Shown here in pieces: positions 47,717-56,381 of a DNA stretch of 64,000 nt. The DNA lies in assembly GCA_947503785.1 (NCBI GenBank), contig CANNFB010000014.1:24558-88557 (forward strand), in the 5' to 3' direction. This stretch comes from an uncultured Campylobacterales bacterium (GTDB lineage Bacteria > Campylobacterota > Campylobacteria > Campylobacterales > Arcobacteraceae). Numbering within the stretch: the stretch's first letter is position 1; every line of letters starts with the position of its first letter. A program made the translations under genes and the position numbers. A model generated the notes under the pieces. It saw only the letters and a list, made by a program, of their open reading frames with translations. It was not told where the DNA came from and did no database searches.

Positions 47717-48632
47717 CACTAGCACCTCCTCCTCCAAAGCCGCCACCGCCGCCTGAGAAACCACCACCTGAAGAACTAAAACCACCGCCTCCAAAGCCTC
47801 CACTATATCCTGAACCATAAGTTGAAGATGTATTTTTAGAGTTTCTTTTAATTTTATCAAAATCAACTTTTTTCATACTCAAGAATGAAATGATAAAAAC
47901 TATAATAAAAGCAACAAGAGCAACAACTAAATTAGATGATGTAAACTCTGTACTAAATGCGTAAGCAAAGAAAGCAGAAAAAGAAGAAAATAAAGAAGAT
48001 TGACTTGTTTTATAAAGTATTTTATGACGTAATTTTTTTGAGATATTTGTAAATATCATTGAAGCAAAGATAATGATAAAGAAAAGTATAGGAAAAAGTT
48101 CACTAGAAGAACTCTTATTTTCTGCACTTTTGTCTTGAACATACTCGCCTTTAATAGCTAAGATTATTTGATCAACTGATTTTTGAATACCTTCATAATA
48201 TTGACCTTGTCTAAATTTAGGTTTCAACGTGTACTCAATAATCTCATGAGATATTTTATCAGTTAATGCACCTTCTAAACCATAACCAACTTCAATACGA
48301 AGCTTTCTATCATTTAAAGAGATTACTAATAACACACCATTGTTTTTATCTTTTTGTCCTATACCCCAATGTCTACCAAGTTGATATGAATACTCAGCTA
48401 TTTCATAACCCTCAAGAGAGTTTAGAGTAACAACAACTATTTGATTAGAAGTTTCTTCTTCTTGTGCTTTAAGGGTTGCAATAAGTCCTTCTTTTTGGCT
48501 TGGTGTTAAAAGGTTTGCAGTATCTACTACACGTCCTGAAAGTTGTGGGAAAGAATCTGTAATATCTGCAAAAGAAAAGCTAAAAATTAAAAGAAGAGTT
48601 AATAATATTTTTTTAATATTTATATTCATCAT
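47706..48632 (-). CDS. TPM-domain protein, YgcG-like, glycine-rich tail
   Basis: This 308-residue exported membrane protein has a signal peptide at 1-22 and a TPM domain (about 25-150) with LSGRVVDTANLLTPSQKEGL and NNGVLLVISLNDRKLRIEVGYGLEGAL. It has a membrane helix or helices at about 180-260 and a Gly/Ser-rich tail ending GGASGGW. TPM proteins with LemA are thought to act in envelope or photosystem maintenance; the role here is unknown. It is the third gene of lemA-tpm-tpm-gph. Confidence 0.85.
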   Translation of the reverse strand: MMNINIKKILLTLLLIFSFSFADITDSFPQLSGRVVDTANLLTPSQKEGLIATLKAQEEETSNQIVVVTLNSLEGYEIAEYSYQLGRHWGIGQKDKNNGVLLVISLNDRKLRIEVGYGLEGALTDKISHEIIEYTLKPKFRQGQYYEGIQKSVDQIILAIKGEYVQDKSAENKSSSSELFPILFFIIIFASMIFTNISKKLRHKILYKTSQSSLFSSFSAFFAYAFSTEFTSSNLVVALVAFIIVFIISFLSMKKVDFDKIKRNSKNTSSTYGSGYSGGFGGGGFSSSGGGFSGGGGGFGGGGASGGW

Positions 48633-49250
48633 CTATCCTAACTCAATAACATCATTAGCTAATTCATTTTCATCATCAGCTTGAATAGGAAACTCTTGAA
48701 TTAATTTTTGACTACAAGCTTGAATAGCTTTTAAATATCCATTTGATAACTGCTTATTTTTTACATCAAGTATAAAAGCATCAACTATTTCTTGAAAATA
48801 TTCATTTGAAATTTTAGAACTTATAGTATCATCTGCAATAATCTCAACATACTTTTCATCTAAACTTACAAAAAACATCAAAGCTTGATTTGTTTTAGTT
48901 CTATTTAATCCAAGATTTGAAAACTGTTTATTTGCATACTCTTTCGCAATATTGTATTTATAAGATTTTGGAAGTATTAACATAATAATATTATCAAACT
49001 TTTCAAATACTAAATATAAAATTATAAAAGTAAATAATTGTATTTCAAGAAGTAATAAAGAAGATATTTGTGTAAAAATTACAAGTATTATAGATAAAAA
49101 AGCAAGTATAGAAATATTAAGAAGTGAAGATATATACTTATAACTTGCACTTCTTTTAGTAACCACTGCTACTAATTCAGCTGAACTTTGTAACTCTAGG
49201 TTTTCTATCTCTTTTGAAATCTCTTGCTTTTCTTTATCGTTTAAATACAT
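48633..49250 (-). CDS. TPM-domain membrane protein
   Basis: This 205-residue protein has an N-terminal charged helix, two membrane helices at about 42-85 (ISSLLNISILAFLSIILVIF) and a TPM-like domain. The domain segments are ELVAVVTKRSASYKY at the start and TNQALMFFVSLDEKYVEIIADDTISSKI after the helices. There is no signal peptide. The start is ATG 49250, one base after the lemA stop; the upstream frame inside lemA is rejected. Confidence 0.8.
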   Translation of the reverse strand: MYLNDKEKQEISKEIENLELQSSAELVAVVTKRSASYKYISSLLNISILAFLSIILVIFTQISSLLLLEIQLFTFIILYLVFEKFDNIIMLILPKSYKYNIAKEYANKQFSNLGLNRTKTNQALMFFVSLDEKYVEIIADDTISSKISNEYFQEIVDAFILDVKNKQLSNGYLKAIQACSQKLIQEFPIQADDENELANDVIELG

Positions 49251-49251
49251 A

Positions 49252-49845
49252 CTAGAATGATACCTTAGGAGCTTCTTGCTCAATTGCACTTGCTTTAAAT
49301 GTTTCTTTAACTGTTGCACTTGGATGCACAATCGCAGCTACTAATTTACCAGGCATTGTTCTTAACTCAATATTATAGTTTTTAACAGAAGTAATAAAAT
49401 CTTTTCTAGCAACTGTAATTCTATTTTCAGTACCTTCAAGTTGTGATTGTAAAGCCATAAAATTTTCATTTGCTTTTAAATCAGGATATTTTTCAACTAC
49501 TAACATAAGTTTTGATAAAGCACTAGATAATCCAGCTTGCGCTTGAGAAAATTGTTGCATAGCGGCAGGATTGTTTAAAGTATCTGCATTTACATTGATT
49601 TGTGATACTTTACTTCTAGCTTCTGTAACTTCAACAAAAGTACTTTTTTCATGCTCTGCATAACCTTTTACAGTAGAAACTAAGTTAGGAATTAAATCAG
49701 CTCTTCTTTTGTATTGGTTTTGAACTTGTGACCATTTTTCTTTTACATCTTCATCTAGTTTTGGAACATTGTTATAATTATTTATGATTAAATAAACTAT
49801 TGGAACAACTATTGCCACGATTAGAATTAGTAGAATTTTTTTCAT
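49252..49845 (-). CDS. lemA: LemA family protein
   Basis: This 197-residue protein has one N-terminal membrane anchor (LLILIVAIVVPIVYLII) and a long helical bundle. The family signature is VQNQYKRRADLIPNLVSTVKGYAEHEKSTF followed by LKANENFMALQSQLEGTENRITVARKDF. It heads an operon with two TPM proteins and gph; the lemA-TPM pairing is common across bacteria. Confidence 0.93.
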   Translation of the reverse strand: MKKILLILIVAIVVPIVYLIINNYNNVPKLDEDVKEKWSQVQNQYKRRADLIPNLVSTVKGYAEHEKSTFVEVTEARSKVSQINVNADTLNNPAAMQQFSQAQAGLSSALSKLMLVVEKYPDLKANENFMALQSQLEGTENRITVARKDFITSVKNYNIELRTMPGKLVAAIVHPSATVKETFKASAIEQEAPKVSF

Positions 49846-49973
49846 ATTAGACCTCTTTTTGAATTAAAGCAATAGTATAAAAAATATGATTAATATAATA
49901 TAAAGCATTACTTAAAATAGTTATACTATTATAAAGAATAGAAATATAATTTAATAAATTAAAGGAGTAATAT

Positions 49974-51620
49974 ATGAATGCATCAGAATTATTTATAAAA
50001 GCTTTAGAAAACGAAGGTGTTGAATATATCTTTGGAATTCCAGGTGAAGAAAATCTTGATTTTCTTGAAGCGCTTAGAACTTCAGATATTAAGTTAATAC
50101 TAACAAGACATGAGCAAGCAGCTGGATTTATGGCAGCAACTTATGGAAGATTAACAGGAAAGGTAGGTGTTTGTTTATCAACTTTAGGCCCAGGAGCTAC
50201 TAACTTTGCAACAAGTGCAGCTTATGCACAGCTTGGTGGAATGCCTATGATGATGATTACGGGACAAAAGCCAATTAAAAAATCAAAGCAAGGTAGATTT
50301 CAAATCATAGATATAGTTGGTATGATGAAGCCAATGACAAAGTATGCAAAACAAGTTGTAAATGGAAATAACATTCCATCTATGGTTAGAGAAGCATTTA
50401 AATTAGCAACAACTGAAAGACCAGGAGCTGTTCATATTGAATTACCGGAAGATATAGCAGCAGAAGAAGTTGATTTTAATATTTATCCAGTTAAAGCATT
50501 TAAGTATCCAATGGCTGTAAAAGAAGCTATTTTAGATGCTGTTAAGATGATTGAAAAAGCAAAAATGCCACTTATCTTAATAGGTGCTGGAGCAAATAGA
50601 ACAAGAATTGGTAATGCCTTAACAAACTTTGTAAATGAAACCGGAATTCCTTTCTTCTCAACACAAATGGGAAAAGGTGTAATTGATGAAAATCATAAAC
50701 TTTGTTTAAGTACAGCAGCCCTTTCAAAAGATGATTTTATTCATTGTGCAATTGAAAAAGCAGATTTAATTATAAATGTTGGACATGATGTTATTGAAAA
50801 ACCACCATTTTTTATGGAAAATACTCCAGATGGTACAAAAGTAATTCATGTAAATTTCTTCCCAAGTGAAGTTGATGATACATATTTTCCACAACTTGAT
50901 GTTATAGGAGATATTGCTTCAAATATAAATGCCTTATCAAATGCCTTATCACCTCAAGAACATTGGGATTTTGAATACTTTAAAAGAATGGTTATAGAAA
51001 TAAAGACACATTTAAATGCATATTTTGCTGATAATAGATTTCCTATTTTACCTCAAAGAGCAGTACGAAGTATTAGATCTATTCTAGATGATGAAGATAT
51101 TGTGACACTTGATAATGGTGTTTATAAAATATGGTTTGCAAGAAATTATAGATGTGCCTTACCAAATACACTTTTACTTGATAATGCATTAGCAACTATG
51201 GGAGCTGGACTTCCTTCTGGAATGGCTGCAAAAATGGTAAATCCTAATAAAAGAGTTGTTAGCGTTTGTGGTGATGGTGGATTTATGATGAACTCACAAG
51301 AGCTTGAAACTGCAGTTAGACTTAAACTTGATATAACAGTTATTATTTTAAATGATAATGCATACGGCATGATTAAATGGAAACAAACAGGTATGGGATT
51401 TGAAACATTTGGACTTGATTTAGGTAATCCTGATTTTGTAAAATATGCCCAATCTTATGGAGCAAATGGTTATAGACCAACTTCAGTTGAAGAGTTCGAA
51501 AAAACTCTTGAAGAATGTGTAAATTCTAAAGGTGTTCATTTAATTGATTTGGCAGTAGATTATTCTTTAAATCATGCAATTCTAAATGATTTATTAGCAA
51601 AAAAACAGTGTTTAGTATAG
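49974..51620 (+). CDS. Acetolactate synthase-like ThDP enzyme
   Basis: This 548-residue thiamine diphosphate enzyme has the catalytic Glu in LTRHEQAAGFMAATYGRLTG. The middle domain has VEKAKMPLILIGAGANR-type binding, and the ThDP motif is CGDGGFMMNSQELETAVRLKLDITVIILNDNAYG. It likely condenses pyruvate to acetolactate or a related aldehyde acid. There is no small regulatory subunit gene nearby. It is followed 36 bases later by an aldehyde dehydrogenase gene, which suggests a catabolic pair rather than valine synthesis. Confidence 0.85.
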   Translation: MNASELFIKALENEGVEYIFGIPGEENLDFLEALRTSDIKLILTRHEQAAGFMAATYGRLTGKVGVCLSTLGPGATNFATSAAYAQLGGMPMMMITGQKPIKKSKQGRFQIIDIVGMMKPMTKYAKQVVNGNNIPSMVREAFKLATTERPGAVHIELPEDIAAEEVDFNIYPVKAFKYPMAVKEAILDAVKMIEKAKMPLILIGAGANRTRIGNALTNFVNETGIPFFSTQMGKGVIDENHKLCLSTAALSKDDFIHCAIEKADLIINVGHDVIEKPPFFMENTPDGTKVIHVNFFPSEVDDTYFPQLDVIGDIASNINALSNALSPQEHWDFEYFKRMVIEIKTHLNAYFADNRFPILPQRAVRSIRSILDDEDIVTLDNGVYKIWFARNYRCALPNTLLLDNALATMGAGLPSGMAAKMVNPNKRVVSVCGDGGFMMNSQELETAVRLKLDITVIILNDNAYGMIKWKQTGMGFETFGLDLGNPDFVKYAQSYGANGYRPTSVEEFEKTLEECVNSKGVHLIDLAVDYSLNHAILNDLLAKKQCLV

Positions 51621-51656
51621 TAAAGTAAAAAGAAAAAGAAAAGGAAAAGGAAAATT

Positions 51657-53048
51657 ATGAGTACAATAGAAGTAACATCACCATTTGATGGAAAAATAGT
51701 AGGAACAGTTAAGTTTAGTACATATAAAGAAGTAGAAAGTGCAATTGATTTAGCTCATAATACTTATTTAGATACAAAAAACCACTTACCAAAATATAAA
51801 AGAATAGAGATTCTAGAAAACGCGATGAAGATTATGTCTTCACAAGTAGAAGAGCTTACAATTTTATGTGCAAGTGAAGGTGGAAAACCATATATAGATT
51901 CAAAAGTAGAAATTCAAAGAGCTATTAATGGTATTAAAATCGCAATTGAACATTTAGGTGCTTATGAAGGTAAAGAAATAGCTATGGGTCATACAGTTTC
52001 AAGCGTAAATAGAATGGCTTATACTTTTAAAGAACCAATTGGAGTAGTAGCTGCAATTTCAGCTTTCAATCATCCCTTTAATCTAGCAGTTCATCAAGTT
52101 ATTCCTGCTCTTGCTGTTGGTTGTCCCGTTATAATAAAGCCAGCAACACAAACTCCAATGAGTGCGGTAAGATTAGTTGAAATATTAGAAGAGGCAGGAC
52201 TTCCAAAAGGTTGGGCACAAGCAGTTGTTTGTGATAGAAAAGCAGGTGAGTTATTAGCAACTTCTACTAAAACTAATTTTTTAACATTTATAGGTTCAGC
52301 AGCAGTTGGTTGGTATTTAAATTCAAAAGTAAGTCCAGGTACAAGAGTTGCACTAGAGCATGGTGGAGTTGCTCCTGTTATAGTTGAGCGTGATGCAGAC
52401 ATTGAAGATATGATTCCCTCACTTGCAAAAGGTGGTTTTTATCATGCAGGACAAGTATGTGTATCTGTTCAAAGAGTATATGTACATGAATCAATTTGTG
52501 ATGAAGTAGCTACAAAATTAACTGAAGCTGCAAAAAAACTAATAGTTGGTAATCAACTTGACCCAAAAACAGAAGTTGGGCCTTTAATTAACAATGATGA
52601 AGTAAATAGAGTTGAGCAATGGGTTAATGAAGCTATTGAAAAAGGTGCAAAAGTTTTAACAGGTGGAAAAAGAATAAGCGAATCTTGCTATGAAGCAACT
52701 GTACTTTTAAATCCTTCTGATGAGGCAATAGTTTCTCAAAAAGAAGTATTTGGACCAGTTGTATGTATTTATTCATATAAGACATTAGATGAAGCAATAA
52801 ACAGAGCAAACTCTTTGGATGTGTCTTTCCAAGCTGCTGTGTTTACAAAAAATATTGATACAGCTTTAAAAACTGTAAAAAGACTAAATGCAACTGCTGT
52901 AATGGTAAATGACCATACTGCATTTAGAGTTGATTGGATGCCATTTGGAGGAGCTAGAGTTTCTGGACTTGGAATGGGTGGAATAGTTCATGCAATGGAA
53001 GAGATGTCAAATGAAAAAATGATGGTTATTAAATCACCTGTTTTATAA
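51657..53048 (+). CDS. NAD(P)-dependent aldehyde dehydrogenase
   Basis: This 463-residue ALDH has the Rossmann/NAD region FNHPFNLAVHQVIPALAVGCPVIIKPA, the general base Glu in VALEHGGVAPVIV and the catalytic Cys in FYHAGQVCVSVQRVYV. The C-terminal block is VNDHTAFRVDWMPFGGARVSGLG. It is closest in look to the lactaldehyde/glyceraldehyde dehydrogenase type. With the ThDP enzyme upstream it may oxidise an aldehyde made or released by that enzyme. The purine-rich run before the ATG gives a strong ribosome site. Confidence 0.85.
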   Translation: MSTIEVTSPFDGKIVGTVKFSTYKEVESAIDLAHNTYLDTKNHLPKYKRIEILENAMKIMSSQVEELTILCASEGGKPYIDSKVEIQRAINGIKIAIEHLGAYEGKEIAMGHTVSSVNRMAYTFKEPIGVVAAISAFNHPFNLAVHQVIPALAVGCPVIIKPATQTPMSAVRLVEILEEAGLPKGWAQAVVCDRKAGELLATSTKTNFLTFIGSAAVGWYLNSKVSPGTRVALEHGGVAPVIVERDADIEDMIPSLAKGGFYHAGQVCVSVQRVYVHESICDEVATKLTEAAKKLIVGNQLDPKTEVGPLINNDEVNRVEQWVNEAIEKGAKVLTGGKRISESCYEATVLLNPSDEAIVSQKEVFGPVVCIYSYKTLDEAINRANSLDVSFQAAVFTKNIDTALKTVKRLNATAVMVNDHTAFRVDWMPFGGARVSGLGMGGIVHAMEEMSNEKMMVIKSPVL

Positions 53049-53082
53049 TAAATGAAAATGATATAAGAAGTTAAGGATAAAA

Positions 53083-53730
53083 ATGAATTGGCAAGATTTT
53101 TTTAAAGAAGAAGAATCAAAAGAGTATTATAAAAAGTTGATGAAAAGTATAAGTGAAGCATATAAAACAACTACAGTCTTTCCTCCTAAAGAAAAGATTT
53201 TTAACGCATTTGATTTAACACCTATGTCAAATTTAAAAGTAGTACTTTTAGGACAAGATCCATATCATGCAGCAGGCCAAGCACAAGGCTTGGCTTTTTC
53301 AACTCCAAGTAGTGTAAAAAACCCACCTTCAATGAGAAATATATTAAAAGAGATTGGCACAGATTTAAATCATGAATCCACATGTGAAGATGGAGATTTA
53401 AATCCTTGGGCAAAAGATGGAGTATTACTTATAAATGCAATTTTAACAGTAGAAGAAGCAAAACCTAAATCTCATCATAAATTAGGCTGGGAAAAGTTTA
53501 CAGATAATTTAATAAAATTCATTTCATTAAATACAAAAGATATTGTTTTTATATTATGGGGAGCAAGTGCAATAAAGAAAGAAAAGATTATTGATACAAG
53601 TAAACATCATATATTAAAAGGTGTTCATCCAAGCCCCTTATCTTCATATAGAGGATTCTTTGGTTGTAAGCACTTTTCAAAAACAAATGATATTTTAAAG
53701 CAAGTTGGAAAAGCTGAGGTAAAGTGGTAA
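53083..53730 (+). CDS. ung: Uracil-DNA glycosylase
   Basis: This family-1 UDG removes uracil from DNA. The 215-residue protein has the water-activating loop GQDPYHAAGQAQGLAFS and the Leu-loop HPSPLSSYRGFFGCKHF. It sits 34 bases behind the aldehyde dehydrogenase gene and may be transcribed with it. It ends at a bidirectional terminator. Confidence 0.97.
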   Translation: MNWQDFFKEEESKEYYKKLMKSISEAYKTTTVFPPKEKIFNAFDLTPMSNLKVVLLGQDPYHAAGQAQGLAFSTPSSVKNPPSMRNILKEIGTDLNHESTCEDGDLNPWAKDGVLLINAILTVEEAKPKSHHKLGWEKFTDNLIKFISLNTKDIVFILWGASAIKKEKIIDTSKHHILKGVHPSPLSSYRGFFGCKHFSKTNDILKQVGKAEVKW

Positions 53731-53757
53731 AAATTAAGAGAAAATACTCTTAATTTT
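53730..53757. terminator. Bidirectional terminator between ung and ygbA
   Basis: A perfect 11-bp stem (AAAATTAAGAG with CTCTTAATTTT, 6-base loop) is followed by ATTTTT. It overlaps the end of the convergent ygbA-type gene. Confidence 0.75.
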
Positions 53758-54081
53758 ATTTTTCATTTTTGTAAGACTTAGTTTAATTGCAGCGTATTTC
53801 ATAACTTTTGCAATGTTTTTCCATCTTGATTTCTCATAACATGGAGATGGACAAGTTCTACATCTAGGCTTTATTTCATGAGGACATTGATCTAATCGCT
53901 CAAAAGAATAATTTATAGCTTCATGACATTCTTCACAAAGTAATAAATCAAGACTAAATTTTTTATCTTTATATTCTAAATTAACTGTTTTTTGTATTTG
54001 ATTTTCATGTTTATCATTACAATATACTTCAAAAAATTTCTTTAAAGTATTGATTTCTATTTCAAATTTTTCTGTTGTCAT
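53734..54081 (-). CDS. Nitrous oxide-stimulated promoter family protein (YgbA-like)
   Basis: This 115-residue protein is rich in cysteines: LLLCEECHEAINYSFERLDQCPHE and KPRCRTCPSPCYEKSRW. This pattern identifies the YgbA/YgbA_NO family, expressed under nitrosative stress in other bacteria. The cysteines probably bind a metal. The start is ATG 54081; the frame extends upstream but the family begins here. It is divergent from a Crp/Fnr regulator gene, which likely controls it. Confidence 0.8.
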   Translation of the reverse strand: MTTEKFEIEINTLKKFFEVYCNDKHENQIQKTVNLEYKDKKFSLDLLLCEECHEAINYSFERLDQCPHEIKPRCRTCPSPCYEKSRWKNIAKVMKYAAIKLSLTKMKNKIKSIFS

Positions 54082-54173
54082 AGTGAATAATACCTTTCTT
54101 TTGATATTTAAGGCAAAAATTGTCTTATTTAAATTAGTTTTTAATATTTTTACATAAAATACGTTTATATACA

Positions 54174-54187
54174 TTGATTTTAGTCAA
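54174..54187. promoter_or_regulatory. Crp/Fnr-type operator
   Basis: TTGATTTTAGTCAA matches the FNR/Crp-family half sites (TTGAT-N4-ATCAA) with one change and forms ATTGA-N6-TCAAT symmetry. It lies 18 bases before the Crp/Fnr gene and in the divergent region shared with ygbA. Autoregulation and control of ygbA are likely. Confidence 0.55.
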
Positions 54188-54205
54188 TACAAAAAGAGAG
54201 TAAAT

Positions 54206-54853
54206 ATGAAAATAGATGGATTAGAAGATTATTATTTTTTTAGCTTTTTAAAAAATGATGATTTATTAAGATTAAAAGAAATATCAATAAAAAAACGATA
54301 TAACAAAAATGAAATACTATTTTACAAAGGGGACCATCCAAAGTTTCTCCACTTGTTAATTAAAGGTGTTGTAAAATTATATACACATGATCATAAAGAT
54401 AATGAAGTTATTATTCATAATCTAATGGCACCATCATTAATAGCAGAGATTGCAAACTATGATGAAGCTAAATTTCCTGCAAATTGTGCTTTTGAAACAG
54501 ATGCAGAAGTACTACTAATTGATTATGAAAAATTTAAAGTTGAGTTTTTATTAAAACCAGAAATAGCAATGTTTTTTATTAAATCTTTAACAAAAAAAAT
54601 AAAAGCTTTAGAGAGTTTTATCTCATATAATATTAGCTCAAATAGTAGTGAAAAAATTGCTAAATTTTTATTAGATAATGAGTCAATTTTAATCAATTTA
54701 AAACAAGTAAAAATCGCGCAAATATTAAATATCACTCCTGAAACATTTTCAAGAAAAATTTCAAAACTAAAAAAAGATGGAATAATTCAAAATGAAAAAG
54801 GTTATATCAAAATTTTAAATCATGATAACTTAAAATATTTGATAAACGATTAA
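54206..54853 (+). CDS. Crp/Fnr-family transcriptional regulator
   Basis: This 215-residue regulator has a cyclic-nucleotide-binding-type sensor domain (KRYNKNEILFYKGDHPKFLHLLIKGVVKLYTHD) and a C-terminal winged HTH (LKQVKIAQILNITPETFSRKISKLKKDGII). The N-terminal Fe-S cysteines of FNR are absent. A haem- or NO-sensing type (NssR, DNR-like) is therefore more plausible, in line with the ygbA neighbour. The ligand is inference. Confidence 0.85.
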   Translation: MKIDGLEDYYFFSFLKNDDLLRLKEISIKKRYNKNEILFYKGDHPKFLHLLIKGVVKLYTHDHKDNEVIIHNLMAPSLIAEIANYDEAKFPANCAFETDAEVLLIDYEKFKVEFLLKPEIAMFFIKSLTKKIKALESFISYNISSNSSEKIAKFLLDNESILINLKQVKIAQILNITPETFSRKISKLKKDGIIQNEKGYIKILNHDNLKYLIND

Positions 54854-54882
54854 TAAGAGAAAACTTAGTCTTCTCTTGTTAA
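54850..54882. terminator. Hairpin between Crp/Fnr gene and membrane protein gene
   Basis: A 12-bp stem with one G-T wobble (TTAATAAGAGAA with TTCTCTTGTTAA, 9-base loop) overlaps both gene ends. The T-run is weak. Confidence 0.5.
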
Positions 54883-55263
54883 TTTATAAAGTAATCCGTA
54901 AATATTTGTTGTATGAATTTTAGTTACTTGCATAAATATAAATGCAACAACAACAACATTTAAATGAATTAAAGCTTCTGCAAAAGGGAAAGATATAAAG
55001 ATTAAACCAACCACTAAAATAAGTAATGGTTTAGCAAACTTAATAAGTCCTTCTGTTTTCATAAGTTTTAATTTATACTCATTTTCATTTTGTGTAATAA
55101 AACTTTTATCCTCATCACTTAACTCATTTGTAATGTGTAGTTTCTCTAAGCCTTGAATTACATCCATATTTTTCTTATATTGTAAATATCTATAAAATAA
55201 GATACCTAAGATGATAATAGATGCAAAATTTGAGATTAATTGCAGTGGTATTTGGTTTAACAT
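54865..55263 (-). CDS. Membrane protein of unknown function
   Basis: This 132-residue protein has about three hydrophobic helices: 10-25 (NFASIIILGILFYRYLQY), 80-98 (PLLILVVGLIFISFPFAEAL) and 100-115. A charged cytoplasmic loop lies between the first and second. No family is recognised. It is monocistronic. Confidence 0.6.
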   Translation of the reverse strand: MLNQIPLQLISNFASIIILGILFYRYLQYKKNMDVIQGLEKLHITNELSDEDKSFITQNENEYKLKLMKTEGLIKFAKPLLILVVGLIFISFPFAEALIHLNVVVVAFIFMQVTKIHTTNIYGLLYKLTRED

Positions 55264-55330
55264 TCATTTCCTTTAAATTGTATATGTATAACTCTATTGT
55301 ATAATTTCAAAAATTACATTAGGATTTAAA

Positions 55331-55696
55331 ATCTCTGATTCATTTATCATCTATACTCTATTTATTTCTTTATCTATAACACTTTATATATGTTATATTT
55401 TCTTTTTTAAAAAAGATAATTATAATTATACAAAAGATAACTTATTAAACAGTCAAAACTCATGGTATTGGGAGTGGGATAAGGAAAATATAAAAACTCT
55501 TCACAGTAAATGCTCTAAATGTGAGGATTTGCTAGTATATGATGAAAATAAATACAACTCAAAAGTATTCTTTTATTGTCCAAGTTGTAATAGTCAAGAA
55601 ATGTCAATAGAAGGTGGCAATTATAGGTACTCACAATTTATAATTGAAAGAGAAATTAAAAGAAAAGCAAAAGTAGGAAAGTATAAAGAAAAATAA
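55331..55696 (+). CDS. Membrane-anchored zinc-ribbon protein with ATC start codon (or start-codon mutant)
   Basis: The frame encodes 121 residues: a helix (SFIIYTLFISLSITLYICYI), a polar linker NSWYWEWDKENIKTLHS, then a zinc ribbon with CSKC and CPSC 25 residues apart, and a basic tail. The frame opens at 55292, but it contains no ATG, GTG or TTG before the membrane helix. AGGA at 55321 lies exactly 6 bases before ATC at 55331, where an ATG would be expected. It may use ATC as start or be a recent null allele. The function is unknown. Confidence 0.55.
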   Translation: MSDSFIIYTLFISLSITLYICYIFFFKKDNYNYTKDNLLNSQNSWYWEWDKENIKTLHSKCSKCEDLLVYDENKYNSKVFFYCPSCNSQEMSIEGGNYRYSQFIIEREIKRKAKVGKYKEK

Positions 55697-55788
55697 TAAT
55701 TCACAATTTATACATGATTACAAAATAAAATTAAAAATATTTAATTCAAATTAGATATAATAAATTAAATTATTTTAAGGAAAGAAAA

Positions 55789-56301
55789 ATGAAAAAAATT
55801 ATTGTATTACTAATGTTAAGTGTTTCATTTATTTTTGCAGCTGTAAATTTACAAACTGCATCAAAAAACGAGCTTATGAGTATTAAAGGTGTTGGACCAG
55901 TTAAAGCTGATCAAATCATAAAGTACAGAAAATCAAATAAGATTAACAGTGCTGATGATTTAAAAAATATCAAAGGTTTTGGCCCAGGAATTATTGCAAA
56001 TGTAAAAGGAAATAAAACTGTTTCTAAAGCAAAAATGACTGAAAAAAAGAAGACTTCAAAAATTGAAGATAAAAGAAAAGCTAAAATTTCTAAAGCAAAA
56101 AAATCTGGAATGTCAAAAGATGAATTAAAAGCTAAAAAGCAAAAGATCAATAAAAATGCTAAGGCTAAAAAAACTGATGTAAAAACAAAAACAAAAGCTA
56201 AAAAGTCAGAAAAGAAAGCAAAAATGGCTGAAAAAAAGAAAAATAAAGCAGCAAAAAAAGCAGAAAAAGTAAAGAAAAAAGCTTCTAATTCAAGTAAATA
56301 A
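55789..56301 (+). CDS. ComEA-like helix-hairpin-helix protein with lysine-rich tail
   Basis: This 170-residue exported protein has a signal peptide MKKIIVLLMLSVSFIFA and a single HhH DNA-binding module (LQTASKNELMSIKGVGPVKADQIIKYRK ... IKGFGPGIIANV). A tail of about 100 residues is made almost only of Lys, Ala and Glu. ComEA binds incoming DNA in natural transformation. The very basic tail is an added nucleic-acid or envelope contact of unknown value. Confidence 0.8.
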   Translation: MKKIIVLLMLSVSFIFAAVNLQTASKNELMSIKGVGPVKADQIIKYRKSNKINSADDLKNIKGFGPGIIANVKGNKTVSKAKMTEKKKTSKIEDKRKAKISKAKKSGMSKDELKAKKQKINKNAKAKKTDVKTKTKAKKSEKKAKMAEKKKNKAAKKAEKVKKKASNSSK

Positions 56302-56303
56302 TA

Positions 56304-56335
56304 AATCTTTGTAGACTTACGTCTACAAAGATTTT
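56304..56335 (+). terminator. Terminator of the HhH protein gene
   Basis: A perfect 13-bp stem (AATCTTTGTAGAC with GTCTACAAAGATT, loop TTAC) starts 3 bases after the stop and is followed by a short T-run. Confidence 0.8.
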
Positions 56336-56381
56336 ACTCAATTTATGCTAATATTTCCTAAAATATTTTAGGAGTCTTACT

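Noticed and set aside
47717..47866. N-terminal extension of the HAD phosphatase up to 47866
   Set aside because: It is the other-frame shadow of the glycine-rich TPM tail (repeated V, A, L), and a strong ribosome site points to GTG 47716.
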